Source of the DNA: Mangrovibacterium marinum | GTDB lineage: Bacteria; Bacteroidota; Bacteroidia; Bacteroidales; Prolixibacteraceae | Direction of reading: 5' to 3' | NCBI RefSeq assembly: GCF_003046625.1 | Contig: NZ_QAAD01000002.1 | Location: forward strand, 62,001 to 126,000 | Length of the DNA: 64,000 nt | In this document: positions 42,151 to 51,189 of the stretch, piece by piece | How the letters are laid out: each line of letters opens with the position of its first letter | Numbering within the stretch: the first letter of the stretch is position 1 | The notes under the pieces: generated by a model | Database searches by the model: none | What the model saw: the letters and a program-made list of their open reading frames with translations, nothing else | Told to the model about the DNA's origin: nothing | Translations under genes and position numbers: made by a program

Positions 42151-44448
42151 CTAGTCGATTTTTATTTTGGTTAGTTTCAGTTCTGAATCATAATCTCCGT
42201 CCACCCTACTGTCATTCACCAGGATCGACTTCGCCGGGTTCTTGTTATAGACACTCAAATAAACACCGCTTTGTCCTTCAAAAATCATTTGGGGTGACTG
42301 TCCGAAATTTTCAATTTCAGCGGTGTATTTTGACAAGGCGTGAATCAGCACCTGTCCGTCGCGACGCAGGTAGCTTCCATGCGTCATAAATAAGTCACGG
42401 ATATTGTCTGCCTTGTTAAGTTCGGCTCCCTCTTTAAAAGTTATTGCTGTCAGGTAGGCATCCGTTTCCCATCCATTCATGTTGATAATACTATTCCGGT
42501 GCTTGATTCGACCGTCGGCCAACAGGTTGAAATAAACCTCTGTTGTCTCACCGTTTTGAGTAATCCGAACACCCAGGTAATCTTTTCCATCAAAGCGTTC
42601 AACCTCCGGCAGATTGTCCTTATTTTCTTCGTCTTTAAGAATAATAGCTGTGATGAATTTACTGCGGTCTGTCTTCTCAAAATGACTGACCGACCAATAC
42701 GGCAATCTATTTTCGGGGTGATGGTCCTCATATCCCCATCGTTCTTCCAAGGTCATCTTCTCCGGGAAATCGTGCGGCAAGCCTCCATTGGGGAAAGTCT
42801 CCGGATAAAGCGGTCGAACCAACACTTCAGCATCTTCCTGCTTCACGGATAAATCCAATCCGCGACGTTTCGATTCGCCGTTATAGTGCAGAAGCCACTC
42901 AAACTTGCCGGCTTCGCGAGCCAACAAATCATCAATGACCAAAATCACATTGCCAACCCACAAAAAGCTGCGATAATTACGATCCAAATTTTGAGAGTAC
43001 GGACCTGTTGCATTGGCTAACACATATTTGAATTTGCAACCATCCACCAAATTATGAATCGAAGCATGATTTACCGAACCAAAATAGGGTGATTTTCGAC
43101 TTTCACCTTCACCATTAAACAACACCACATTATGGGCTTCGCTCTGGCAATAATACTCGGTGTAAAGCGGGTTTCCGTAAGACGAGTTCCCGGAGTCGAT
43201 AATCAGATTTTTACCCTTGTGAAATAAAATGTACGAACCGGCATCGGCGTGGGCATGGTTCCAGGTCAGGCCTGATTTCACCGCCAGCATCGTGGCATTA
43301 TCGCTCCATGAATTGCGCATGGTAGCCCAACCCATATCGGGATAGATAAACGATTTCCCCAAATCGGGTTTATAATCGTCAACAAGTTTCGGTAGTTCCG
43401 GGTAAAGAATTAATCCGTTCGCAGTTCCCAATTGGAGCCCTTCTTTATCGTCGCCCTGCGCAACCTGGTTGATATACCAGGCATAGCGGTCTTTACGGTA
43501 GCCCAGGTTCCAAAGAAGGACCGCGCAGGCATTTCCGTTTCGATCAATGTGACCATCGCCAAAATTCACTGACATCGGTTTACCGTCTTTTACATTGTAG
43601 GTGGTCGAAATGAAAAAGTCGGTCACCTTATCCAGGATCGGAAGATCATTTTGTTTGAACTTCGGCATTACATTATTCAGCGCCAAGCGAAAGATTAAAT
43701 ACTGAGAAACACCAAAATTGGCATAATTGATACTCTCCCAAAAACCACCATTCCGGTCGAAAGTTGGTATTTTATTCTGAAGCAAATCGCCGGCATAATT
43801 GAACCATTCGGGGGCAGTAGCTTCGATTTCTTTCAACCAACGCTCAGCCTCGGGAACTTCGTTACGGATAGCCAGAGAGGTGAAACCAGCAATGTAAACA
43901 CAAGCGCTCCACCAGTTGTGCCCCATGGTATCGAAAGTATGAATATTGGTATCAGCATTCAGCCAATCGTGCATTTGCGGCTGAACCCCCAGTCGGGCGA
44001 GTCCTTCTGCTACCTCCTGCCGCTCCGACGGAGTCAGATAGTTGTAGGCACAATCAAAGCCAATGGACAGGAAAAACGAGTTGTGAGCTACGCCTAAACC
44101 GCCTTGCCAACTTGGGGTACGGCTTAACAACTCGCTTCCTTCCCAAGTCGTTTTTTTAACCTGATCCAGCAGGACCTTTTTAATCGCTTCAGCATATTGG
44201 TCATCGCCGGTCATGCGATAAACCAAGCCTAAAACCTGGCAATCAGCAGCACCGAAACGATCGCAATCAATGAGTTGATCGGCTGCATCCTTCTGTTTCT
44301 GCCACGCATCTTGGATTTCTTCATTTTTTTCAATCAGCCTTTTCAGCCGATCAATATTGGCATCGGTATGGATTAGATATGCCCGCTTTTGTGCAAACAC
44401 GGCACAGCTTATAATACTGACCAATACCAACAAAACTAATTTTCTCAT
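42151..44448 (-). CDS. Heparinase II/III family protein (polysaccharide lyase)
   Basis: A 765-residue protein with a signal peptide (to FAQ, residue 20), an alpha/alpha-toroid (about 25-350) and an antiparallel beta-sandwich region. TFDTMGHNWWSACVYIAG near residue 150 and NHAHADAGSYILFHKGKNLIIDSG near 395-420 are the family signatures. The latter carries the conserved His and metal or substrate-contact residues. YYCQSEAHNVVLFNGEGE follows. It would cleave uronate-containing chains by beta-elimination in the periplasm. The substrate is not known; family members act on heparin, alginate oligomers and others. It provides unsaturated ends for the GH88 encoded upstream. Confidence 0.88.
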   Translation of the reverse strand: MRKLVLLVLVSIISCAVFAQKRAYLIHTDANIDRLKRLIEKNEEIQDAWQKQKDAADQLIDCDRFGAADCQVLGLVYRMTGDDQYAEAIKKVLLDQVKKTTWEGSELLSRTPSWQGGLGVAHNSFFLSIGFDCAYNYLTPSERQEVAEGLARLGVQPQMHDWLNADTNIHTFDTMGHNWWSACVYIAGFTSLAIRNEVPEAERWLKEIEATAPEWFNYAGDLLQNKIPTFDRNGGFWESINYANFGVSQYLIFRLALNNVMPKFKQNDLPILDKVTDFFISTTYNVKDGKPMSVNFGDGHIDRNGNACAVLLWNLGYRKDRYAWYINQVAQGDDKEGLQLGTANGLILYPELPKLVDDYKPDLGKSFIYPDMGWATMRNSWSDNATMLAVKSGLTWNHAHADAGSYILFHKGKNLIIDSGNSSYGNPLYTEYYCQSEAHNVVLFNGEGESRKSPYFGSVNHASIHNLVDGCKFKYVLANATGPYSQNLDRNYRSFLWVGNVILVIDDLLAREAGKFEWLLHYNGESKRRGLDLSVKQEDAEVLVRPLYPETFPNGGLPHDFPEKMTLEERWGYEDHHPENRLPYWSVSHFEKTDRSKFITAIILKDEENKDNLPEVERFDGKDYLGVRITQNGETTEVYFNLLADGRIKHRNSIINMNGWETDAYLTAITFKEGAELNKADNIRDLFMTHGSYLRRDGQVLIHALSKYTAEIENFGQSPQMIFEGQSGVYLSVYNKNPAKSILVNDSRVDGDYDSELKLTKIKID

Positions 44449-44468
44449 TTCAAATATCTTTTACTGGT

Positions 44469-46088
44469 TTACTTACTTTGAATAAAGAAACTTTGCTCAG
44501 CCGGAACAGCCGACTGAATTTTGGGCTCGGTCATTCGGCCATACTGCCAGGCCACAACCGTCACTTTTACCGGGAATCTTGCTTTCGGTGGAATTTCTCG
44601 GAATATCAACTTTCCATTTTCTACCTCAGCAGATCCTTCTTTTACATAGAAATAAACCGGCAGGCCGGAACTGGAACTAGCGGTGAGCGATAACTCTTTC
44701 ACTCCTTCAACCTGATCAGGTATCGGACTAAACGAGATTGTTTGCTCCTCACCGTCTTCCTGCTTAATCGGAATATGTAAATTGAATTGCTGTACCGAAC
44801 TTTTGTATTTGTTGTCGCCGGGGTGATGCGCCAACAACCAGATGTCGCCGGTCCGTTTCGAGTTATTCAATCCCATCCGGTAAAAACGGACCGTGAATGT
44901 GCTGTCGTTTACCTTCTCAACCGGGCCACAAATGCGATCAATAACCGGTTTTCCCGAAGCGTGATCATTTGACGAGCGACTTCGCAGGGTATCTGTAAAA
45001 GCAGCTTTCAAATGAAAAGTGAGACCGTCTGCCTCGGGTTCGAACCTACCCGTGGTACGGGCATGAAGACTTTCATTAAACGACAATAACCCGCCATTTT
45101 GCATAAAGCCGATATACTGTTCCCTCTTTCCACGCTCGCGGGCATAATACCCTTCTGTCGCCCCGGCCATCTCCTTGTCGAAATACCAGAAAGCATCGTG
45201 CGGATCGCCTTTGTAATTCAAAAACCGAGCAGCTTTTGCGCGTTTCTTTTGGTTGGGATGCCACCGCTCGGCCAACCAACCATCTTGCGGGTTAAGTTTA
45301 TTTAGATGAAAAGTGGAATCAAGCGGTTGTTCTTCCTGCAAGCGGTATTTCGCTGCTTTTTTCAGGAAAAGACAGAGATAGTCCACCACTTCATCCGACA
45401 CATCAAAATGGCCGTGTCCGGCGTCGCATAAAAAAGAAATGCAGCTTCCCGGGTACATCATGCGGAAAGCCAATGCCGGGTTGACGCGGGCTTCCCACCA
45501 TTCGTACTCGCCTTCAACCATGAGAGCGGGAATTCCGTCGATATTCCGGTTCCGTCCCCATTCCAGGTTTTCCCGGCCGTAACCAGTCAGGTTTGTGCGC
45601 GGAGCATCGCCGTGATACGAAATAATTGCCAACGTACGATCGGGATTCCAAGCCCCAAAGTTCCAGGGGAAGGTAGCCATAGCCGAATGGCCCAGCGGCA
45701 CCACAGGCGCCTGATTTATTTCGGAATAGCCACTAACATCGGCTAAATCTTCCAGCATTTTATCGAACAGGTTCTGGCAACCGTTCTTAACATCCCACTG
45801 TTGATCGATTCCCGGCGACAACCATACAATGGCAAAGTCCAGTTCGGCCATTGTTTCCCTGAAAACCGGATGGTCGAAAATTGGTTCTTCACACATGTTG
45901 TGCTGTCCGAAAACAACAGCACGAACCTGCGTGCAGTTCTCCGGAATCCACAAAAAGGCGGTAGGATGCTCGTTGGTTTCCGGCGAAATAAAGCCCGTAA
46001 GCGGAACAGACCATTGATAAACGGCGGCCTGCACTGAGGACAGTGTCATCAACACGACACAAAATATGATCAGATAGATTCGTTTCAT
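44469..46088 (-). CDS. Secreted alpha/beta-hydrolase-like protein, unassigned
   Basis: A 539-residue protein with a signal peptide ending VQA. Residues 25-250 look like an alpha/beta hydrolase: VRAVVFGQHNMCEE, VVPLGHSAMATFPWNFG with a GHSAMA nucleophile elbow (Ser about 147), and CDAGHGHFDVSDE with a candidate His. The second half is beta-rich without an obvious family, containing YVKEGSAEVENGKLIFREIP, a BACON/Ig-like pattern. It may be a carbohydrate esterase acting on the PUL's glycan; that is inferred from context. Its start overlaps the GH28-like gene by 4 nt (ATGA). Confidence 0.65.
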   Translation of the reverse strand: MKRIYLIIFCVVLMTLSSVQAAVYQWSVPLTGFISPETNEHPTAFLWIPENCTQVRAVVFGQHNMCEEPIFDHPVFRETMAELDFAIVWLSPGIDQQWDVKNGCQNLFDKMLEDLADVSGYSEINQAPVVPLGHSAMATFPWNFGAWNPDRTLAIISYHGDAPRTNLTGYGRENLEWGRNRNIDGIPALMVEGEYEWWEARVNPALAFRMMYPGSCISFLCDAGHGHFDVSDEVVDYLCLFLKKAAKYRLQEEQPLDSTFHLNKLNPQDGWLAERWHPNQKKRAKAARFLNYKGDPHDAFWYFDKEMAGATEGYYARERGKREQYIGFMQNGGLLSFNESLHARTTGRFEPEADGLTFHLKAAFTDTLRSRSSNDHASGKPVIDRICGPVEKVNDSTFTVRFYRMGLNNSKRTGDIWLLAHHPGDNKYKSSVQQFNLHIPIKQEDGEEQTISFSPIPDQVEGVKELSLTASSSSGLPVYFYVKEGSAEVENGKLIFREIPPKARFPVKVTVVAWQYGRMTEPKIQSAVPAEQSFFIQSK

Positions 46089-47482
46089 TTCACTTTTAAT
46101 TCATTTACAAAACCGCCAACCTGCATGTTTGCGTCAGCTATCTTTTTAACCGAATTCCCATTAATCGTTAGCCCATCAATTAGAATCTTTTTCACGGCTC
46201 GTTCACCGTCAAAACCCTTTATCACCGATGGATTGGCGAAGTTTCCGTTGTATTGAATCTTCTTCAGCAACACATTTTCAATACCGCGACCGGGAGCACC
46301 GCTGTATTTTTCGTTATAAACAACCCGGAAATTGAACAACTGCCCTTCTTGAAAATCTTCGACCCGAATATTTTCGTAAGTTATGTTCCGGACCAGGTTA
46401 TTGTCGCTGCAGGTAATAGCCATACAGCCCTGGTAATCCCGATCGTCCTCGTCGTGTTCCAGGATGTCGATATTGGTGAAGGTGATATTTTCGATGGTAT
46501 CGCCACCGACTTCGGCATAACCGTGCAATCCAATATTGGTTGGATGAGCAATATCTGACCAAAGCGTGGAATTTTTAATCTGATAATTGCGGGCGCTTCC
46601 GCAAAAATCCCAGCGATGCCCGTAAATGGCAATGCAGTCGTCGGAGTTACGCATAAAGACGCCATCAATCACCACATTGGAGCACGACATCAAATCGACG
46701 CCATCGCTCCAGCCTTTGCAACTAAACGACTTGATATTCCGGACGGTGAGCCCGGTTGTTTGCCCTCCGTAAATGGTGTAGTGGCTGGGGTTGATAAATA
46801 CAGGGCCATCGACCGTTACATTTGTAGAATGACGTATTTCAACTCCCCGTTCGGATTGGTAAATGATTCCGTGACCGATGATACGAACATCCTCTGCGCG
46901 GTCAATAAGCAGTTTTGCACGGACAACCGCTCCTCCATCAATATAGACCGTTTTGCCCGAGCTGATGTGAAACACATCGCCGGGTTGATCCTTGGGTTGA
47001 TGAATGCCCGGGCCAAAATAGATTACATTGGGATCATCCAGATTTGGCTTCTCTTTCAATATTGAGTTGGCAAATAAATGCAGGTTATGCAACTTATCGC
47101 CATTCACTTCAAGCGAAAGCTTGGTTGGCTGGCTCAAACTGAATGAAATGACCTGTCCATTAACCGCCGGAACAATGCCCAGCGAAAGCGGGCGAATTTG
47201 GACTGAGTTTACCGCTCCGTTATTCTTTCGGACACGTACTTCAACTTCCCCTTCAAAATCGAAATTCACCATCGAGGCCGTTTGTACGTTATCCAGATCA
47301 ACCTGGACTTTCCATTCAAACAGATCCTGCCAATCGCCACCGGGTTCACGAACCTGAACGGTAAAATCGTCGTTGTGAGCGGAATATTTCAAACCGCCCG
47401 GAGCATCGTAAGTAATTACATGCTGCGCCTGTAGCATACAGCATAACAAGACCAATAGAATAAGCAAGTTTATTTTTTTCAT
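46085..47482 (-). CDS. GH28-like right-handed beta-helix glycoside hydrolase
   Basis: A 465-residue secreted protein (signal to residue 19). An N-terminal beta domain is followed by a parallel beta-helix with repeated strands (VDGPVFINPSHYTIYG, VRNIKSFSCKGWSDGVDLMSC, VIDGVFMRNSDDCIAIYG). The Asp residues of GH28 polygalacturonases are matched by SDGVD and NSDD. The later GHG motif is only approximated by LHG, and RIK is absent. So the family could be GH28 broadly, or GH49-like. It probably hydrolyses a backbone or side chain glycosidic bond. It overlaps the esterase-like gene by 4 nt and lies 3 nt from GH127. Confidence 0.78.
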   Translation of the reverse strand: MKKINLLILLVLLCCMLQAQHVITYDAPGGLKYSAHNDDFTVQVREPGGDWQDLFEWKVQVDLDNVQTASMVNFDFEGEVEVRVRKNNGAVNSVQIRPLSLGIVPAVNGQVISFSLSQPTKLSLEVNGDKLHNLHLFANSILKEKPNLDDPNVIYFGPGIHQPKDQPGDVFHISSGKTVYIDGGAVVRAKLLIDRAEDVRIIGHGIIYQSERGVEIRHSTNVTVDGPVFINPSHYTIYGGQTTGLTVRNIKSFSCKGWSDGVDLMSCSNVVIDGVFMRNSDDCIAIYGHRWDFCGSARNYQIKNSTLWSDIAHPTNIGLHGYAEVGGDTIENITFTNIDILEHDEDDRDYQGCMAITCSDNNLVRNITYENIRVEDFQEGQLFNFRVVYNEKYSGAPGRGIENVLLKKIQYNGNFANPSVIKGFDGERAVKKILIDGLTINGNSVKKIADANMQVGGFVNELKVK

Positions 47483-47485
47483 TTT

Positions 47486-49435
47486 TTACTTCAGTTTCCA
47501 GTAAACACTATACCGTTCGTGGTGAATATCGTAGAGCGGTCGGAAAGTCAGATCTTTTCCAACCAGTGCTTTGTCTGTTTTAAATGTCAACGGTTTTCCG
47601 TCAACAGGAACCAACCATTTCGACACCGACTTGCCCTTTGCGTCCAATTCATTGGTTAAACCGGCAGGAACTTTAAAATCATAAGTATAATAGTCGTTGT
47701 GCAAATTGGGGTTCGAGAAAGGGGCCGGTGATTCCATCCCCTCAGTTCCTATTTCTGCAGCCAATACAATCGGGCCATACGAGATGGATACAAGATCCGG
47801 ATCATCAGAAGGAGTCATTTTCAAAGTCATCGGGTAGTCAATATCCACGTGGTCGCCATCCTGCCAGCTGCGGGTAATTGCGATATAGCTGCCCGGTTTT
47901 TCTTTCACCCGGATTTTCTTACCATTTATCGTAATGGTTGCACCTGAAGTGGCCCACGATGGGTAACGAACTTTCAAAGTGAGATTTTTCGGACTGTCTG
48001 TTTTAATTGTCAAGCTACTTTTTCCTTCCTCCGGGAAAGTAGTTTCTTGGATGACCTGAACACCTTGCTCCTCCCAATTTAATTCTGAAGGAATAAACAA
48101 GTTTACAAATAACTCACTGCCCTTGTGATAATAAATCGCCTCGCCATATTTTGCATGATTCTCGAAACCGGTGCCAACACAACACCAAAACGAACGGTCG
48201 TAAGTACTGTAAACCTTATGGGCACCGGGTAGCATCGGCAGAAAATAGGCGACCATGCCCGACTCCGGGTCTTGCTGTCCCAAAATATGATTACACAACG
48301 CTTTTTCGTAATAATCCGCTTCTTTCACATCAGCATCGAGGCAAAACAGGTGGCGGGTCAGTTTCAGCATGTTGTACACATTACATGTCTCGCCGGTATA
48401 TCCTGTTAAATGTTGCGATTGATGATCCGGCTTGAAGAATTTTTCCTTGTCGCTATTGCTGCCGGTACAGAATGAATGATGATCAACTACAGTATTCCAG
48501 AAAAATTCAGCGACATCTTTGTTTTGCTTGTCTTCGCCTATTTCGTAAGCCCGGGTCAGACCAATCAATTTTGGAATGAAAGTATTCGCATGTTTCTTTT
48601 CCAGGTTATCTTCACCAGCTTGTAATGGGTTCAGAGCATCTTCGTGATAAAAGAATTCGGCCAGCCATTTGTAATGCTCATCACCGGTAATCTGGTACAG
48701 CGCATAAAATGAATCGTTCATTCCGCCAAACTCATTGCGAAGCATCAATTTGCGTTGGTCCTGGCTTAAGGGCTTCAATTTATTGTATGCCCAATCGCCC
48801 ATCTTTTTCACGACTTCCAAAGCCCGCTGATTGTCGCAATACAGGTACTGGTCAATCAAACCCGAATAGATTTTATGCAGCGTGTACCAGGGGGCCCATA
48901 CGCGTTGACCGGCAATATTCCGGTTGATCAGGTTCTCCGGGAAAGCACCTAAATACCCATCCCCCAGTGCTTCCTGAACTTCGGCCAGACCAGCCACTAA
49001 ACTATCCGCTTTCAGTTTGTATTGATCGTCTCCGGTAGTTGCATACAACATCGCCAAACCAGAAAGAATATGGCCGGTTGTGTGACCACGTAGTTCACAA
49101 TCCAGTGACTCCCATCCCCCGAGCTTTTCCACCGAATCATAACCACCTTCCAGACCGGCATACACACCAGCATTGGTTCTGAAGCTGTGCAGCAAGCGAT
49201 CAACTCCCAGCGACATGATCCATTTTTCTTCGCGCTCCATATTCTCAGTAAAACGGGAGGGCAAAAGTTGGATATCGCTCATTTCAAAAGCATAAGCTTT
49301 TACCGGCGCTGTTTCTTTTACTGTCAGTTTATCCTGATGCTGTCCGGGATATTGAGATTGGGCAAAAGCCCCGCCCGTCCCCAGAATGAAGGAGAAAATT
49401 ATTAAGATGATTGCAAGTTTAATTAATTGTTTCAT
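47486..49435 (-). CDS. GH127/GH146 beta-L-arabinofuranosidase family protein (DUF1680)
   Basis: A 649-residue secreted enzyme (signal to about residue 26). The (alpha/alpha)6 barrel has LGGWESLDCELRGHTTGH, APWYTLHKIYSGLID, RNEFGGMNDSFYALYQ and the zinc site formed by GETCNVYN (Glu, Cys) and WCCVGTGFENHAKYGE (two Cys, one the proposed nucleophile). All four ligands are seen. Beta-sandwich domains follow. Characterised relatives release beta-L-arabinofuranose from arabinans or hydroxyproline-linked arabinosides. It supports an arabinose-decorated substrate. Confidence 0.9.
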   Translation of the reverse strand: MKQLIKLAIILIIFSFILGTGGAFAQSQYPGQHQDKLTVKETAPVKAYAFEMSDIQLLPSRFTENMEREEKWIMSLGVDRLLHSFRTNAGVYAGLEGGYDSVEKLGGWESLDCELRGHTTGHILSGLAMLYATTGDDQYKLKADSLVAGLAEVQEALGDGYLGAFPENLINRNIAGQRVWAPWYTLHKIYSGLIDQYLYCDNQRALEVVKKMGDWAYNKLKPLSQDQRKLMLRNEFGGMNDSFYALYQITGDEHYKWLAEFFYHEDALNPLQAGEDNLEKKHANTFIPKLIGLTRAYEIGEDKQNKDVAEFFWNTVVDHHSFCTGSNSDKEKFFKPDHQSQHLTGYTGETCNVYNMLKLTRHLFCLDADVKEADYYEKALCNHILGQQDPESGMVAYFLPMLPGAHKVYSTYDRSFWCCVGTGFENHAKYGEAIYYHKGSELFVNLFIPSELNWEEQGVQVIQETTFPEEGKSSLTIKTDSPKNLTLKVRYPSWATSGATITINGKKIRVKEKPGSYIAITRSWQDGDHVDIDYPMTLKMTPSDDPDLVSISYGPIVLAAEIGTEGMESPAPFSNPNLHNDYYTYDFKVPAGLTNELDAKGKSVSKWLVPVDGKPLTFKTDKALVGKDLTFRPLYDIHHERYSVYWKLK

Positions 49436-49506
49436 TGTTTCTCTTTTTATTGGATAGTGAGGGCTTCACAGAGAGTGAAGCCCTCACCCTAAACCTCTCA
49501 CTATTA

Positions 49507-51183
49507 TTATTTACTAATTCTGAACCAATCAAAGTCAGCCCAGCCGCCGATGCGATAGCCGGGTTCTGAGGTGCAAAAAATTCCGAGTTTTGCGCTACTC
49601 CACAAAACCCGTGAGGCGTAAAAAGCTTTTCCGATTTCCTTAAATTGTTCGCCGTCTTGGCTGTAGCTAAACCGACAGTGCGCATCGGGCCCTTCTACCT
49701 TTACCCTCAGGTAAACTTCGTTCGAACCAAGGCGTTCTTTACCCAGGCTTTTTTCGAAACCACCCTGGTTCGCAGCTTCGTTTTGAAGCTGCTCCGCATA
49801 ATAGCCATCGGCATCTTTGCGGATTGCCAGGTAGGAATAATCATTGCCCAATAGGATCAGTCCGGCTTGTTTTCCTTGCCAGACATCCCACTCAATATTC
49901 AGTTTGACTTTGGTGGTTGCTGTAAAATTCTCGGCCGGCAAGCGCTGCGTTAAAATATTCGGCACTTCCCACAACGAAGCGTCATTGGTGGGTTTCGGTA
50001 CAGCCAGTAAACGAAGGCTTCCTTTTTTTGGCATTGAAACGCTCCAGGTGACTTTTTCATTGGCATTCCAGTTCCACTGCAAACCCGGACGTGCCGAGTT
50101 AAATTCATCTGATTCGGCAGGACTGCAAACCGGCCACTCACGACCGACATTCGGCTTTTTCTGTGTACGAACCAGTTCTCCGCAACCATCGCCATCTTTG
50201 TCTTCACCCATGACCGGCCAATCATTCACCCATGCCACCGGGTTTAAATGAAGAATACGCCCGTAAACACCACGGTCCTGAAAGTGAACAAACCAAGGTT
50301 CACCGGTTTGCGTCTCCAGATAAGCTCCCTGGTGCGGGCCATTGATATCAGTCGAACCTTGTGCCATAACGATTTTCTCTTCGTAAGGCCCGAAAATGTC
50401 TTTTGCCCGAAGCGCCAGTTGCCAACCCTGTTCCACCCCGCCGGCAGGCGCCAGGATGTAGTAATAGCCATCTTTCTTGTAAAACTTCGGACCTTCAACC
50501 GTGTGGTTATGACCGTGTCCGGAATAAACATTGTATCCATGATCCAGGATCGTCCTTGCATCGGGCGACATACGCCAAACGGTCAGAATACTGTTAACGC
50601 CGGCACGAGAGCCTGCCCAGGCTGTCACCAAATAAGCGTTGCCATCATCGTCCCAAAGCGGACTCGGGTCAATCATACCCTTTCCCGCTTTAACGAGTAC
50701 CGGTTTTTCCCACTCACCAAGCGGATCTTTGGTTTTCACCCGGTAAATACCCAAATCAGGATCTCCCCAGAAAATGTAATATTCACCATTGTGGTAACGG
50801 ATGCAGGGAGCCCAAACCCCTTTGCTGTATTGCGGACTGTTGTAAACCTCTTCCGGAAGAACCGGCAAGGCATAATTCACGATTTGCCAGTTTACCATGT
50901 CTTTCGAATGTAAAATCGGTAGTCCGGGAGAGCTGTTAAAGCTTGAGGCAGTCATGTAAAAATCATCGCCGACCCGAATCACATCCGGATCGGAGTAGTC
51001 GGCTTGCAAAATCGGGTTGGTGTAAGTTCCGTCACCGTTGTCGGATACATACACTGACGAAATGTATTTGGATTGAAAGCTCTCTTGTGCCTGATTTTCA
51101 TTCACCGGCTTCGAATCCGGTTGGCAAGCTACCACCAACAATCCCAGCGCCAGAAGAATATCTATTTTTTTTAGACTGTACAT
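49507..51183 (-). CDS. Glycoside hydrolase family 43 with C-terminal beta-sandwich
   Basis: A 558-residue lipoprotein-like protein (lipobox LVVAC, Cys about residue 20). The five-bladed beta-propeller has NPILQADYSDPDVIRVGDDFY (catalytic base Asp), GMIDPSPLWDDDG (pKa-modulating Asp) and HTVEGPKFYKKDGYYYI (general acid Glu). The C-terminal ~200 residues form a jelly-roll domain with VKLNIEWDVWQGKQAGLILLG and a DUF1349-like appearance. It acts as an exo-arabinofuranosidase, xylosidase or galactosidase; the subfamily cannot be fixed by eye. It lies 6 nt from the hydrolase-fusion gene and 71 nt before GH127. Confidence 0.9.
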   Translation of the reverse strand: MYSLKKIDILLALGLLVVACQPDSKPVNENQAQESFQSKYISSVYVSDNGDGTYTNPILQADYSDPDVIRVGDDFYMTASSFNSSPGLPILHSKDMVNWQIVNYALPVLPEEVYNSPQYSKGVWAPCIRYHNGEYYIFWGDPDLGIYRVKTKDPLGEWEKPVLVKAGKGMIDPSPLWDDDGNAYLVTAWAGSRAGVNSILTVWRMSPDARTILDHGYNVYSGHGHNHTVEGPKFYKKDGYYYILAPAGGVEQGWQLALRAKDIFGPYEEKIVMAQGSTDINGPHQGAYLETQTGEPWFVHFQDRGVYGRILHLNPVAWVNDWPVMGEDKDGDGCGELVRTQKKPNVGREWPVCSPAESDEFNSARPGLQWNWNANEKVTWSVSMPKKGSLRLLAVPKPTNDASLWEVPNILTQRLPAENFTATTKVKLNIEWDVWQGKQAGLILLGNDYSYLAIRKDADGYYAEQLQNEAANQGGFEKSLGKERLGSNEVYLRVKVEGPDAHCRFSYSQDGEQFKEIGKAFYASRVLWSSAKLGIFCTSEPGYRIGGWADFDWFRISK

Positions 51184-51189
51184 TCGTTA

